Shown here: in pieces, positions 17,767-27,362 of the stretch
Layout: each line of letters opens with the position of its first letter
Numbering within the stretch: the first letter of the stretch is position 1
Assembly: GCF_001429625.1 (NCBI RefSeq)
Contig: NZ_LMSU01000001.1
Location: 1,039,020 to 1,103,019, forward strand
Length of the DNA stretch: 64,000 nucleotides
Source of the DNA: Nocardioides sp. Soil805
GTDB taxonomy: Bacteria; Actinomycetota; Actinomycetes; Propionibacteriales; Nocardioidaceae
Direction of reading: 5' to 3'
The notes under the pieces: model-generated
Told to the model about the DNA's origin: nothing
Databases searched by the model: none
The model's input: only the letters and a program-made list of their open reading frames with translations
Made by a program: the position numbers and the translations under genes

Positions 17767-18153
17767 ATGTCGCTCGCACACAGCGGGGTGGCGTTGATGC
17801 TCCCGGTCACCGACGTCGACCGCGCCACGCAGTTCTACCAGGAGTCCCTCGGACTCGAGCTCACCGGGACCAACGACGAGGGCAGCGCGATGTTCGCCGT
17901 GGGGAGCGACGCACAGCTCGTCCTCCTGCCCCGCCCCGACAGCCGTCCCTCGGAGAGCACCGCGATGAGCTTCGAGGTCGACGACGTCACCTCCGAGATC
18001 GGCACCCTCGAGGGTCGCGGCGTCGTGTTCGAGGACTACGACCTGCCGGACCTCAAGACCGTCGACCACGTCGCGGAGATGGGCACCGAACGAGCCGCGT
18101 GGTTCAAGGACCCCGACGGCAACGTCCTGTGCCTGCACCAGGAGGTCGGCTGA
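17767..18153 (+). CDS. VOC (glyoxalase/bleomycin-resistance fold) protein
   Basis: A 128-residue single VOC module pair: VALMLPVTDVDRATQFYQESLGLEL at the start and AAWFKDPDGNVLCLHQE at the end, the usual metal-binding ends of the fold. Substrate is unknown (dioxygenase, glyoxalase and antibiotic-binding proteins share it). A strong GGAGG at 17756-17760 precedes the ATG at 17767. It is divergent from the DosR-like regulator across 146 bp. Confidence 0.82.
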   Translation: MSLAHSGVALMLPVTDVDRATQFYQESLGLELTGTNDEGSAMFAVGSDAQLVLLPRPDSRPSESTAMSFEVDDVTSEIGTLEGRGVVFEDYDLPDLKTVDHVAEMGTERAAWFKDPDGNVLCLHQEVG

Positions 18154-18172
18154 CCCGCCTGCGACCACCGGC

Positions 18173-18706
18173 TCAGAGCTCGACCGCGCCGTCCACGGAC
18201 TCGCGGATCAGGTCCGCGTGCCCGGCGTGGCGGGCGTACTCCTCGACCATGTGGAAAAGGATCCAGCGGAGCGTGGCGACCGAGCCGTCCCGGCGCGCGC
18301 GCAGAGCGGGCTGGTCGAGGCCGCCGGTGGCCAGCGCCTCGTCGAGGGCCGCGTCGGCGCGGGCGACCTCCGCGTCGTAGATCTCCCGCAGCTCCTGCGG
18401 TGAGTCGTGGCGCGCCGAGCTCCAGTCCCAGTCCTCGTCGGCGTCCCAGTCGACCTCGGCCCAGAACCCCACCGGCGGCCGGTCGTGGAGCGCGATCGTG
18501 AACCACCACTGCTCCACGAAGGCGAGGTGCTTGAGCATCCCGCCGAGGGTCATCACCGCCGGGTGCCCGGGGATGGTGGTGGCCAGCTGGGCGCCGTCGA
18601 GGCCGCCGGTCTGCGCGCGCAGCGTGTCGCGGTAGTAGTCGAGCCACCCCCGGAGCATGGTGGTCTCGTCGGCGGCGAAGGGCGGGTCCTGCGGGTAGCT
18701 CGACAT
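18173..18706 (-). CDS. DinB/DUF664 family putative mycothiol-dependent enzyme
   Basis: A 177-residue four-helix-bundle protein. The family histidine ligands are visible in MLKHLAFVEQWWF (about 67-79) and in the C-terminal FHMVEEYARHAGHADLIRE (about 150-168). DUF664/DinB proteins in Actinobacteria bind a divalent metal and several use mycothiol for detoxification or isomerisation. The ATG at 18706 gives MSSYPQDPPFAADE, a typical start. It converges with the VOC gene with 19 bp between stops and is divergent from the YchJ-like gene. Confidence 0.82.
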   Translation of the reverse strand: MSSYPQDPPFAADETTMLRGWLDYYRDTLRAQTGGLDGAQLATTIPGHPAVMTLGGMLKHLAFVEQWWFTIALHDRPPVGFWAEVDWDADEDWDWSSARHDSPQELREIYDAEVARADAALDEALATGGLDQPALRARRDGSVATLRWILFHMVEEYARHAGHADLIRESVDGAVEL

Positions 18707-18776
18707 GGCCCGCACGCTAGCGGGGCGCGGCGGTCCCGGCACCCGGGTTTCCGGCGCCGGCCGTAGGGTCTGGCGG

Positions 18777-19139
18777 GTGAGCCTCGTCCGTCCCTGCCCG
18801 TGCGGCTCCGGAGCGGCGTACGACGCGTGCTGCGGGCCGTTGCACCGGGGCACGGCCCTCGCGTCGAGTCCCGAGGAGCTGATGCGGTCCCGGTTCTCGG
18901 CGTACGCCCTCGGGGAGCTCGACCACGTGTTCCGCACCTGGCACCCCCGCACCCGCCCCGACGACCTCACGCCCGGTCCCGGGCTGACCTGGACCCGGCT
19001 GGAGGTGCTCGACGCCAGCGGTGACGAGGTGGAGTTCCGGGCGCACTACGAGACCCCGGCAGGTCCCGGCGTGCTGCACGAGCGCAGCACCTTCGAGCGT
19101 CGGGGCGGGCGCTGGGTCTACGTCGCGCCCGTGCCGTAG
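18777..19139 (+). CDS. YchJ/UPF0225 family SEC-C protein
   Basis: A 120-residue protein starting with a SEC-C zinc motif, CPCGSGAAYDACCG (residues 7-20), followed by an NTF2-like YchJ domain with MRSRFSAYALGELDHVFRTWHP. Function is unknown; the family is widespread and cytosolic. GTG at 18777 places the zinc motif at the very N-terminus, as in homologues. It ends 25 bp before the convergent coiled-coil gene. Confidence 0.85.
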   Translation: MSLVRPCPCGSGAAYDACCGPLHRGTALASSPEELMRSRFSAYALGELDHVFRTWHPRTRPDDLTPGPGLTWTRLEVLDASGDEVEFRAHYETPAGPGVLHERSTFERRGGRWVYVAPVP

Positions 19140-19164
19140 GGACGCCGGCCCCGGGCGGCGGGGC

Positions 19165-20109
19165 TCAGGTGGTGAGCAGCTGCTCGCGCTCGGCGCGGAG
19201 CCGGTGCAGGTCCTCCAGCGCCGCGTCCCGCCGGCGGACGAGCACCTCGAGGGTCTCGCCCACCCCGGCCGTGGCGGATCGCACCCGGTCCGACGCCTGC
19301 CGGATCCGGTCCCGGACCGCCCAGTCGCTGAAGATGTTGTCGAACCACACGTCGAAGAACTGGGTCATCTGGTCGACCTGGATCCCACCCACGGCGTGCA
19401 GCCCGACGTCGGCGAGCTCGGTGGCCAGGTGGCCGAGCGCGGAGTCGGCCTGCCGGATCACCTGACCCGCCTTGTCGAGCCGGTCGTACTTCACCATGTC
19501 GGTGACCATCCCGCCGCCGAAGAACGTGTCGTACGTCGACCAGGAGCCGGCGCTGCCGAGGTGCCGGTCCGCCTCCCGCAGGGCGCCGAGCGCGTGCTGG
19601 GCGGCGACCGCGGCCTCGTCGAGCTGGGCGAGCTCGGCCTCCCGCGTACCGACGGCCGTGGCCAGCTCGGTGACCCGGCCGGCCACCGTCGTGGTCGCGG
19701 GGTCGGCGGCCACCTCGGCCTCGCGGGCGCTGAGCAGCTCCTCGCGCCGGGCGTCGAGGTCGCCGAGGGCGTTGATGCGGGCCACGAGGTCGGTCACCTC
19801 CCGGTCGGCGGACTGCCGGCGCGCCTCGGCCTCCGCGGCGGCGTACTGGGCGGCCTGCGCCTCGGACCGCTCCCGGTCCAGGTCGGTGTCGCGGCTGCCC
19901 CGCAGCCCGGCGAGGATCCGGGTCATCGACATCGACTCCAGCCGGTCGACGTCGGCGAGCTCCCCCGCCAGCGTGTCGACGGCCGCGGCCGCGCGCTGCT
20001 GGGTGTCGGCCAGGCGCTGCCGGGCCACCGCGAGCTGTGCCTCGAGGCCCTGCCGGGTCGTGCGGTCGCGGGCGAGGTCGGCCAGGCCCCGGAGGGCGTC
20101 GGTGCTCAT
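19165..20109 (-). CDS. Hypothetical coiled-coil protein
   Basis: A 314-residue soluble protein. Residues 1-170 are heptad-rich (LEAQLAVARQRLADTQQRAAAAVDT-type helices, AEAEARRQSADREV) and predicted to form long coiled coils. A less regular middle (TYDTFFGGGMVTDMVKYDRLDKAGQVIRQADSALGHL) looks like a small conserved domain, and the C-terminus is again helical. There is no signal peptide or membrane helix. I do not recognise a characterised family, although similar actinobacterial proteins are annotated as hypothetical. The ATG at 20109 (MSTDALRGL) follows the SRPBCC gene after 11 bp and both are probably in one transcript. Confidence 0.75.
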   Translation of the reverse strand: MSTDALRGLADLARDRTTRQGLEAQLAVARQRLADTQQRAAAAVDTLAGELADVDRLESMSMTRILAGLRGSRDTDLDRERSEAQAAQYAAAEAEARRQSADREVTDLVARINALGDLDARREELLSAREAEVAADPATTTVAGRVTELATAVGTREAELAQLDEAAVAAQHALGALREADRHLGSAGSWSTYDTFFGGGMVTDMVKYDRLDKAGQVIRQADSALGHLATELADVGLHAVGGIQVDQMTQFFDVWFDNIFSDWAVRDRIRQASDRVRSATAGVGETLEVLVRRRDAALEDLHRLRAEREQLLTT

Positions 20110-20120
20110 GCCGGCGAAAC

Positions 20121-20660
20121 CTAGCGGACGTCCCGCTCCGCGAGCGCCTTCCAGGTGAGCAGCTGCTTGCGCATCATCACCAGGTCCCCCCACATCAGGG
20201 CGGCCGTCGCCACGCCCCGGGCGGCTCCCGGCACGAAGAGGTCGCACCGCAGCACCGTGCCGGCGCCGCCGCCGGAGCCGCCGTCGGCGTCCGGGGAGGT
20301 CACCGAGTAGGCCATCAGCACCGGACCGAACAGCCGCACCGCGCCGGCCCGGGTGATCTCGAGCTCCACGGAGCGTCCCGGATCCACCGCGCGGACGGTG
20401 AAGATGATGAAGCGGCCCCCGGGCTCGAACTCCCCCAGCCCGGGGGTCAGGCTGCGCGGGCTGCGGCGTCCGAGGTTGTCGACGAGGTCATAGCTGTACG
20501 GCGCCACCTGCAGCTGTCGTACCCATCGCCACACCACGTCGGGCGGTGCGGCGACCCGCACCCCGCGGGCGGCGTGCAGCCCGGGACCGCGCCCGCCGAA
20601 GTGGTCGGTCGTGCCGGAGAGGTCACCCCAGCTCCACGGCAGGCCGCCCTGCTGGCTCAC
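20121..20660 (-). CDS. SRPBCC (START-like) family protein
   Basis: A 179-residue protein with a polyketide-cyclase/START-like pattern: VAAPPDVVWRWVRQLQVAPYSYDLVDNLG (about 38-66) and a GGRFIIFTVRAVDPGRSVELE middle, ending with a WGDLVMMRKQLLTWKALAE helix typical of the C-terminal helix of the fold. It should bind a hydrophobic ligand; the specific function is unknown. GTG at 20660 overlaps the TGA of the upstream VOC gene by 4 nt (GTGA), so translation is probably coupled. Confidence 0.75.
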   Translation of the reverse strand: MSQQGGLPWSWGDLSGTTDHFGGRGPGLHAARGVRVAAPPDVVWRWVRQLQVAPYSYDLVDNLGRRSPRSLTPGLGEFEPGGRFIIFTVRAVDPGRSVELEITRAGAVRLFGPVLMAYSVTSPDADGGSGGGAGTVLRCDLFVPGAARGVATAALMWGDLVMMRKQLLTWKALAERDVR

Positions 20661-21376
20661 CCCGGCGGCCGGTCGGTGAGGCAGTAGGCCAGGCCCGCCG
20701 GGTCGGCCATCACGGTCCAGCTCTCGCGGTCGTCGACGAGCCGGGCGCCGAGGGAGGCGTGCCGCACGACCTCGCGGTCCCGCGAGCTGCAGGCCAGGTC
20801 GAGGTGGGCGCGGGTCGGGCCCCCCTCGTCGTCGAGGCGCTGGAGCAGGAGGCGGAGCGCCTGGCCGTCGGGCCGGGCCAGCCGCTCGAACTCGCGGAAG
20901 GACGACCCCACCCGCTGCCAGCCGAGCAGCTCCTGCCAGAAGCCGGTCTCCGCGTCGTACGCCGCTGCGGGCACGTCGAGGCAGACCTGGTCGACCAGGC
21001 TGGTGGAGAGGTCGGGCCAGCGCGACGGCGGGGCCGGCCTCGACGAGGGGTGCGTGACGAGGCAGAAGGTCAGCCCGCCGGGCGACTCGAGGACGACGTA
21101 CCCGTCGTCGGCCAGCTCGACCGCGCCCAGCCCGACCGCCCGGTCGGCGGCCGCCCGGGGATCGCGGACGTGGACGTCGAGGTGGATCCGGGCCTCTCCG
21201 GAGGCCAGGCGCTGCATCCGCAGGTGGTCGTCGGCATCGCCCGGCGCCAGGGTCAGGAACTCGTCGTGGACGCCGCGCCGGACGGAGGGCGCCCACCCCG
21301 TGACCGCCGCCCAGAAGGCGACCGTCTCCTCGAAGGACTCCTCGGGTGCGTCGATGAAGGCGCTCAACCAGAACAC
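20657..21376 (-). CDS. Two-domain VOC family protein
   Basis: A 239-residue protein with two consecutive glyoxalase-like modules, about residues 1-110 and 125-239. Each ends with a DPAGLxxCL-type strand (SPGGLTFCLVTHP and ADPAGLAYCLTDRP). Tandem Glyoxalase_6-type proteins are common in Actinobacteria and their substrates are unknown. GTG at 21376 is the first start after a stop. It is translationally coupled to the SRPBCC gene downstream. Confidence 0.8.
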   Translation of the reverse strand: MFWLSAFIDAPEESFEETVAFWAAVTGWAPSVRRGVHDEFLTLAPGDADDHLRMQRLASGEARIHLDVHVRDPRAAADRAVGLGAVELADDGYVVLESPGGLTFCLVTHPSSRPAPPSRWPDLSTSLVDQVCLDVPAAAYDAETGFWQELLGWQRVGSSFREFERLARPDGQALRLLLQRLDDEGGPTRAHLDLACSSRDREVVRHASLGARLVDDRESWTVMADPAGLAYCLTDRPPG

Positions 21377-21462
21377 GTCCCGACCCTAGACACCCCGGCG
21401 ACGCAGTGCGACCCGGGTCACTGTGACCCGGGTCGTGCTGCTCGCCGGCGGCGGTCAGTCGG

Positions 21463-22035
21463 TCACAGGGACGGGCCCTCGCCGCGCAGCTTGTCGACCT
21501 CGGACATCGCGTCGCGCAGCTGGCCCAGCCACTCGTCGGCGTGCTGACCGACGAGGCGGACCGACCAGGCGAGCGCGTCCGAGCGCGACCGGGCGACCCC
21601 GGCGTCCACGAGGGTGTCGAGCACCTGCCGCTCTGGCTGGCGCAGCCGGGTCATCACCGGTGCCGCGACGTGCGTGAAGAGCGCGGTGGTGCCACCGAGG
21701 CTCGCGCCCCACGACACCTTGCGCTGGTAGCGCGCCTCGGCCTCGAGGGCGATCTCGATGCGCTGCTCGCGGGTCTCGGAGCGGAAGCGACCGATCCGAC
21801 CCTCGGCCTCGGCGCTCGAGACCTCCTCGGCATCGCCGGCCAGGGCGCCGATCACCACGATCTCCTCGCGGTCGACGCTCACCTCGACACCGTCGAACCA
21901 GCCGTCGGGCAGCCGCCCGGTGAACCAGTCCTGGGCGTCGCCGGCCTCGGGCAGGTCGGCGACCTGCCAGCCACCCCGGCGTCCACGACCCTCGCCGCGA
22001 CGTCCGCGGCCTCGTCCTTCGTCATGCGTGTTCAT
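21463..22035 (-). CDS. Conserved actinobacterial hypothetical protein
   Basis: A 190-residue soluble protein. The N-terminus is a low-complexity Arg/Gly stretch (residues 7-22). The middle (DWFTGRLPDGWFDGVEVSVD, EIVVIGALA) forms a small alpha/beta region, and an Arg/Glu-rich helix follows. The C-terminus (VDAGVARSRSDALAWSVRLVGQHADEWL, split here) resembles the helix-turn region of ribbon-helix-helix-like proteins. I cannot name a family. The ATG at 22035 has a clear AAGGAG. Just upstream are three 8-bp-spaced TTAC direct repeats, so its expression is probably controlled by a specific regulator. Confidence 0.72.
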   Translation of the reverse strand: MNTHDEGRGRGRRGEGRGRRGGWQVADLPEAGDAQDWFTGRLPDGWFDGVEVSVDREEIVVIGALAGDAEEVSSAEAEGRIGRFRSETREQRIEIALEAEARYQRKVSWGASLGGTTALFTHVAAPVMTRLRQPERQVLDTLVDAGVARSRSDALAWSVRLVGQHADEWLGQLRDAMSEVDKLRGEGPSL

Positions 22036-22053
22036 CAGCTTCTCCTTGCAGTC

Positions 22054-22077
22054 ATTACGTGATTACACAGTTACAAC
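22054..22077. promoter_or_regulatory. Three 8-bp-spaced TTAC direct repeats
   Basis: ATTACGTG, ATTACACA and GTTACAAC follow each other with TTAC at 22055, 22063 and 22071. The block is strikingly AT-rich for this genome and lies 19-42 bp upstream of the hypothetical gene that starts at 22035. It fits a promoter with iterated activator or repressor sites. Confidence 0.55.
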
Positions 22078-22117
22078 GTAGCAAGGCATGCAATATTCCC
22101 AGCGGATCCGCGGAGGG

Positions 22118-22729
22118 TCAGACCCAGCGCTCGCCGACGCGGTCGACGACGGACGCGCCGCCGGTGAGGGCCGCCACCTGGGCGGCCACCTCGGCGGGCT
22201 CGCTCGACCCGAGCAGCAACCGCACGGTGGCGGCGTACTCCACCTCCAGCACGCTGACCCCACGGGCCCGCAGCTCGCTCTCGATGCGCCCGGCGTCCGC
22301 GTGCCCCACCTCGAGGGCCAGCTCGGTCATCAGCACCCGGCGCCGGGTGCCCGCCTCGGGCAGCGCGGCCCGCACCGCGTCGCCGTACGCCCGGACCAGC
22401 CCGCCGGCGCCCAGAAGCGTGCCGCCGAACCAGCGCGTCACCACGGCGGCCACGTCCGAGACCCCGGCCCCACGCAGCACCTCGAGCATCGGTGCCCCCG
22501 CCGTGCCCGCCGGCTCGCCGTCGTCGCTGGAGCGCTGCAGCTGCGAGCCGGGACCCAGCACGAAGGCCGAGCAGTGGTGCCGCGCGTCCCAGTGCCGGGC
22601 GCGCTGCTCGGCGACGACCGCCCGGGCGGCCTCCTCGTCGCCCACCCGCCGCAGCGTGCACAGGAACCGGGAGCGCTTGACCTCGATCTCCGCCGTCGCG
22701 TCCCGCGCCAGGGTGAGGTACGACGTCAC
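22118..22729 (-). CDS. YigZ/IMPACT family protein
   Basis: A 203-residue protein of the YigZ/IMPACT group. Signature elements are EIEVKRSRFLCTL (about 14-26), HHCSAFVLG, the central SSDDGEPAGTAGAPMLEVL (about 67-85) and VTRWFGGTLLGAGGLVRAY (about 97-115). Bacterial members fold like ribosomal S5 domain 2 plus a ferredoxin-like C-terminus; the role is poorly defined, and the eukaryotic relatives regulate translation. GTG at 22729 overlaps the stop of the YihY gene by 4 nt, so it is coupled to it. Confidence 0.88.
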   Translation of the reverse strand: MTSYLTLARDATAEIEVKRSRFLCTLRRVGDEEAARAVVAEQRARHWDARHHCSAFVLGPGSQLQRSSDDGEPAGTAGAPMLEVLRGAGVSDVAAVVTRWFGGTLLGAGGLVRAYGDAVRAALPEAGTRRRVLMTELALEVGHADAGRIESELRARGVSVLEVEYAATVRLLLGSSEPAEVAAQVAALTGGASVVDRVGERWV

Positions 22730-23757
22730 GGGGCGGGGTCGGTGAGGCGCTCCGGCTCGCCCTGGGCCCGCGTCGGCTCGACCTCGGGAGCCGGCTCGGG
22801 CTCGTCCCACGAGACCGACACCCGCTCGAAGCCCTTGTGGCGCTGCATCCGGGCGTACGACGCGTAGGCGCGACGATCTGCCTCCGTCAGCGACACGGCG
22901 TCGGTGAACGGGGTGAGCAGCGCGCGGGGGTAGAGCTGGCGAGCGATCACCACGTTGATCTCCATCGCCAGCACCGCCATCACCGCGCCGATGAACAAGA
23001 AGCCGACGAGCCCCAGCACGAGCCCGAACGTCTTGGTCATCGCGGTGGTGCCGACCAGGACCTTGGCGACGTACAGGGCACCACCGAGCTGGAGGAGCTG
23101 GAACATCACGGCGAGCGAGAAGCCGCCGGGGGCCGCCCGCCGGAAGCTGTGCTGCCCGGTCGCGGCGAAGCGGAACAGGACGGTCAGCCCGACCCCCACC
23201 ACCAGGACCGTCACCAGCTGGAGCAGCCAGCGCTCCCCCTGCTCGAAGAAGGTCGTGGTGGTGCTCGCCACCGTGGACAGGACGGTGACGCCCAGGAGCG
23301 CGGCGCCCGCGGTCGTCAGCAGGATGAGGCTCTTGAGCCGCGAGTAGAACGGGTTGGGTCGCGCGTTGCGGGGCACCGACCAGGCGACGTGCATGGCGTT
23401 CTGCAGCGACTGTGCGAGGCCGAGCGCGCCGTAGAGCGCGGCCAGGGTTCCGAAGGCGACGCCGGCCGCCGAGCCGCGCAGCCCCTCGGGCCGACCGAGC
23501 TGGTCGCCGATGATGGGGAACTGGGCGAGCGCGGAGTCGAGGATCTCCGCCTGCCACTCCGGCTTGGCGCCCAGCACGAAGCCGAGGATCGAGGTGCCGA
23601 GCAGCATCAGCGGGAAGATCGCCACGAACGCGTAGTAGGTCAGCATCGCCGCCAGGTAGTTGCCCTGGTCGTCGAAGAACTTGTAGACCACCGCCAGCGG
23701 GAACCCGATGACGGGATGCTTCCGCTGGAAGTGGTCGACCCTGTCCATCACGCTCAC
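22726..23757 (-). CDS. YihY/BrkB family inner membrane protein
   Basis: A 343-residue membrane protein with about six helices; the N-terminal part GNYLAAMLTYYAFVAIFPLML (about 32-52, broken by one residue here) is the characteristic YihY/virulence factor BrkB start, and TAGAALLGVTVLSTVAS and GFLFIGAVMAVLAMEINVVI mark later helices. The C-terminal 60 residues are cytosolic, Pro/Glu-rich. Function is unclear, although the family was once mis-called RNase BN. Start is GTG 23757 or ATG 23748 (MDRVDHF). The YigZ gene follows with GTGA overlap. Confidence 0.86.
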   Translation of the reverse strand: MSVMDRVDHFQRKHPVIGFPLAVVYKFFDDQGNYLAAMLTYYAFVAIFPLMLLGTSILGFVLGAKPEWQAEILDSALAQFPIIGDQLGRPEGLRGSAAGVAFGTLAALYGALGLAQSLQNAMHVAWSVPRNARPNPFYSRLKSLILLTTAGAALLGVTVLSTVASTTTTFFEQGERWLLQLVTVLVVGVGLTVLFRFAATGQHSFRRAAPGGFSLAVMFQLLQLGGALYVAKVLVGTTAMTKTFGLVLGLVGFLFIGAVMAVLAMEINVVIARQLYPRALLTPFTDAVSLTEADRRAYASYARMQRHKGFERVSVSWDEPEPAPEVEPTRAQGEPERLTDPAP

Positions 23758-23792
23758 GGATGCACGCTACCGGGGCCGGTGTCGTGATCGGC

Positions 23793-24569
23793 TCACCAGA
23801 CGCCGAGCAGGCCCCCGCCGATGCGGACGACGAAGCCCGAGACCACCGCGAGGAAGAACACCCGGACGAACCGCGCGCCCCGTGCGACCGCCACCCGCGC
23901 CCCGACGTAGCCGCCGACGATGTTGGCCAGGGCCATGAGCAGCCCGAGCTTCCACATCACCGCCCCCTGCGGGATGAAGACGACGAGCGCCGCGAGGTTG
24001 GTGGCCCAGTTGCCGAGCTTGGCCTTGGCCGAGGCCTCGAGGAAGTTGTAGCCGAGCACGCCGACGAGGGCGAAGACGAAGAACGACCCGGTGCCCGGGC
24101 CGATGGCCCCGTCGTAGAAGCCGATCGCCACCCCGGTCAGCGCCACCGCCCAGATGTGGGTGCCGCCGCTGTAGCGCAGCGCCGTGAGGGTCCCGACCGA
24201 CGGCTTGAACCAGACGTAGGCACCGACCAGCACGAGGACCACCAGGATGATCGGGTCGAAGGCGCTGCGCGGCATCATCGAGGCGACGAACGCGCCGCCG
24301 AGCGAGCCGGTGAAGGCGGCCAGCATCAGGGGCAGGAAGGTCCGCGGGTCGGGCCGGACCCGCCGGAAGTACGTCGCCGCGCTGATCGAGGTCCCGCAGA
24401 ACGACGCCAGCTTGTTGGTGGCCGCGATCTGCACCACCGAGGCACCCGGGAGGCCGAGCAGCAGGGCCGGGAGCTGGATCAGCCCGCCGCCGCCGACCAC
24501 CGCGTCCACGAAGCCGGCCGACAGCGCCGCCAGCATGAGCAGGAGCACGGTCCCGGTCGTCAGCTCCAC
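23793..24569 (-). CDS. TauE/SafE (TSUP) family permease
   Basis: A 258-residue membrane protein with about eight helices. The first half carries the TSUP motif GFVDAVVGGGGLIQLPALL (about 20-38) and the second repeats it as GFYDGAIGPGTGSFFVFAL (about 153-171). The family exports sulfite, sulfoacetate or other organic anions and moves sulfur compounds. Sulfur traffic is therefore possible, but other carboxylates or no sulfur role at all cannot be excluded. The GTG start at 24569 is divergent from the cobalamin-binding gene across 23 bp. Confidence 0.85.
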   Translation of the reverse strand: MELTTGTVLLLMLAALSAGFVDAVVGGGGLIQLPALLLGLPGASVVQIAATNKLASFCGTSISAATYFRRVRPDPRTFLPLMLAAFTGSLGGAFVASMMPRSAFDPIILVVLVLVGAYVWFKPSVGTLTALRYSGGTHIWAVALTGVAIGFYDGAIGPGTGSFFVFALVGVLGYNFLEASAKAKLGNWATNLAALVVFIPQGAVMWKLGLLMALANIVGGYVGARVAVARGARFVRVFFLAVVSGFVVRIGGGLLGVW

Positions 24570-24592
24570 GCCATCACCCTAGGCTGGAGCGC

Positions 24593-25477
24593 GTGCGCAT
24601 CGTCTCCCTGCTGCCCTCCACCACCGAGATCCTCTTCGCGATCGGGGCCGGCGACGACGTCGTCGGGGTGACCTTCGAGTGCGACCACCCCGCGGAGGCG
24701 CGCGGTCGCACGATCGTGTCGACCAGCGCCATGCCGGAGGGACTCGGCCCGCGCGAGATCGACGACTTCGTGGCCTCGGCGATGCAGCGCGGCGAGGACC
24801 TCTACCACCTCGACGAGGGGGCGCTGGCAGGCCTGGACGCCGAGCTGGTGGTCACCCAGGACCTGTGCGCGGTGTGCGCGGTCGACGTCGCGGTCGTGGA
24901 CGACGCGCTGGCCCACCTCGGCTGCACCGCCGACGTGCTGACCATCGACCCCCACACGCTGGCCGAGGTGCTGGAGTCGTTCCGCGTCCTCGGCCGGGCC
25001 ACCGGGCGTGAGGTCGAGGCCGACGCCCTCGTGCAGGACACGCACCGGCGCCTCGCGGACGTCGTACGACGCGTGGGCACCCGCCCGCGCCCGCGCGTGG
25101 TGCTGCTCGAGTGGACCGACCCGCCGTTCGCGCCCGGTCACTGGATCCCCGAGATGGTCGACCTCGCCGGTGGCGAGCCGGTGCTCGGCACGGCCGGCGA
25201 GAAGAGCGTGCGGGTCACGTGGGAGGACGTCCACGCCGCCCGGCCCGACGTCGTGGTGGTGGCACCCTGCGGCTACGACCGCGACGGCGCCCAGGCGCTG
25301 GCCGACGAGCTCGTCGCCTCGGGCGTGCTGCCCGCCGACGTCCCGGTGCACGCCGTCGACGCCAACGCGTCGTGGGCGCGCCCGGGCACCCGCCTCATCG
25401 ACGGCATCGAGGAGCTCGCCGACGTGCTCTCGACGGTGCCGACGCGGTCGGGCGCGACCGGGGCTACGAGCGGGTGA
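24593..25477 (+). CDS. BtuF-like cobalamin-binding (periplasmic-binding fold) protein
   Basis: A 294-residue protein starting directly with the fold, MRIVSLLPSTTEILFAIGAG, and lacking any signal peptide. The class-III substrate-binding features are RIVSLLPSTTE, the linker region CAVCAVDVAVVDDAL, and VLLEWTDPPFAPGHWIPEMV. Cytosolic forms like this are annotated as cobalamin-binding or Fe/B12-related proteins in Actinobacteria; no B12 riboswitch precedes it (the upstream gap is 23 bp). The GTG at 24593 is fixed by the N-terminal strand. It overlaps the convergent lipoprotein gene by 14 bp. Confidence 0.78.
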   Translation: MRIVSLLPSTTEILFAIGAGDDVVGVTFECDHPAEARGRTIVSTSAMPEGLGPREIDDFVASAMQRGEDLYHLDEGALAGLDAELVVTQDLCAVCAVDVAVVDDALAHLGCTADVLTIDPHTLAEVLESFRVLGRATGREVEADALVQDTHRRLADVVRRVGTRPRPRVVLLEWTDPPFAPGHWIPEMVDLAGGEPVLGTAGEKSVRVTWEDVHAARPDVVVVAPCGYDRDGAQALADELVASGVLPADVPVHAVDANASWARPGTRLIDGIEELADVLSTVPTRSGATGATSG

Positions 25478-25910
25478 CCGGCTGGACGACGACGGTGTCG
25501 TAGCCCTCCGGCACCGGCTGGCCGAAGCCCGGGCAGAACAGGTCGCCCTCCTGGTCGGGCGCCAGCTCCTCGGTGGAGTTGCACTTGACCGTCGCCAGCG
25601 CGTCGCCGTCGGCCACGAAGACGAACTCGAACAGCGCCGAGCGCTTCTCGTCGCCGCCGTTGACGACCTTGGCGCGCACCAGCGGGTGCGTCTGGTCCTC
25701 GAGCGCGACCGTCTCGGTGATCGTGTCGTACTCCCAGCCGGCCGGCACGGTGAAGCCGTTCCAGGTGAACTCCTTGCCCACCTCGACGGTCAGCGGGGCC
25801 TCGGGGTCGGCCGGCTCGTCCTCGCCGCAGGCGCCGAGCGCCAGCACGGGGGCGAGCACGAGCAGGGCGGCGGCGCGCGCACGGGCGCCGTGGAAGCGGG
25901 TGGACCTCAT
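25464..25910 (-). CDS. Small lipoprotein of unknown function
   Basis: A 148-residue lipoprotein with signal MRSTRFHGARAR, a hydrophobic core and lipobox ALGAC (Cys28). The mature domain is acidic at its start (GEDEPADPEAPLTVEVG) and has a beta-rich pattern with a C-x(n)-C pair (VKCNSTEE... LFCPGFGQP) that may form a disulfide. No named family is recognised. It lies 5 bp after the stop of the cystathionine beta-synthase gene on the same strand, so it is probably co-transcribed with it, though the link looks incidental. Confidence 0.75.
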   Translation of the reverse strand: MRSTRFHGARARAAALLVLAPVLALGACGEDEPADPEAPLTVEVGKEFTWNGFTVPAGWEYDTITETVALEDQTHPLVRAKVVNGGDEKRSALFEFVFVADGDALATVKCNSTEELAPDQEGDLFCPGFGQPVPEGYDTVVVQPVTRS

Positions 25911-25915
25911 CGCCC

Positions 25916-27322
<1,407 letters not shown>

Positions 27323-27362
27323 CCGGCCAATCTAGCCACCTACCGGCCCGTAACATGAAGTC

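Noticed and set aside
24570..24592. Cobalamin riboswitch before the BtuF-like gene
   Set aside because: Only 23 bp separate it from the divergent TSUP gene, far too short for the riboswitch, and no B12-box-like sequence is visible.
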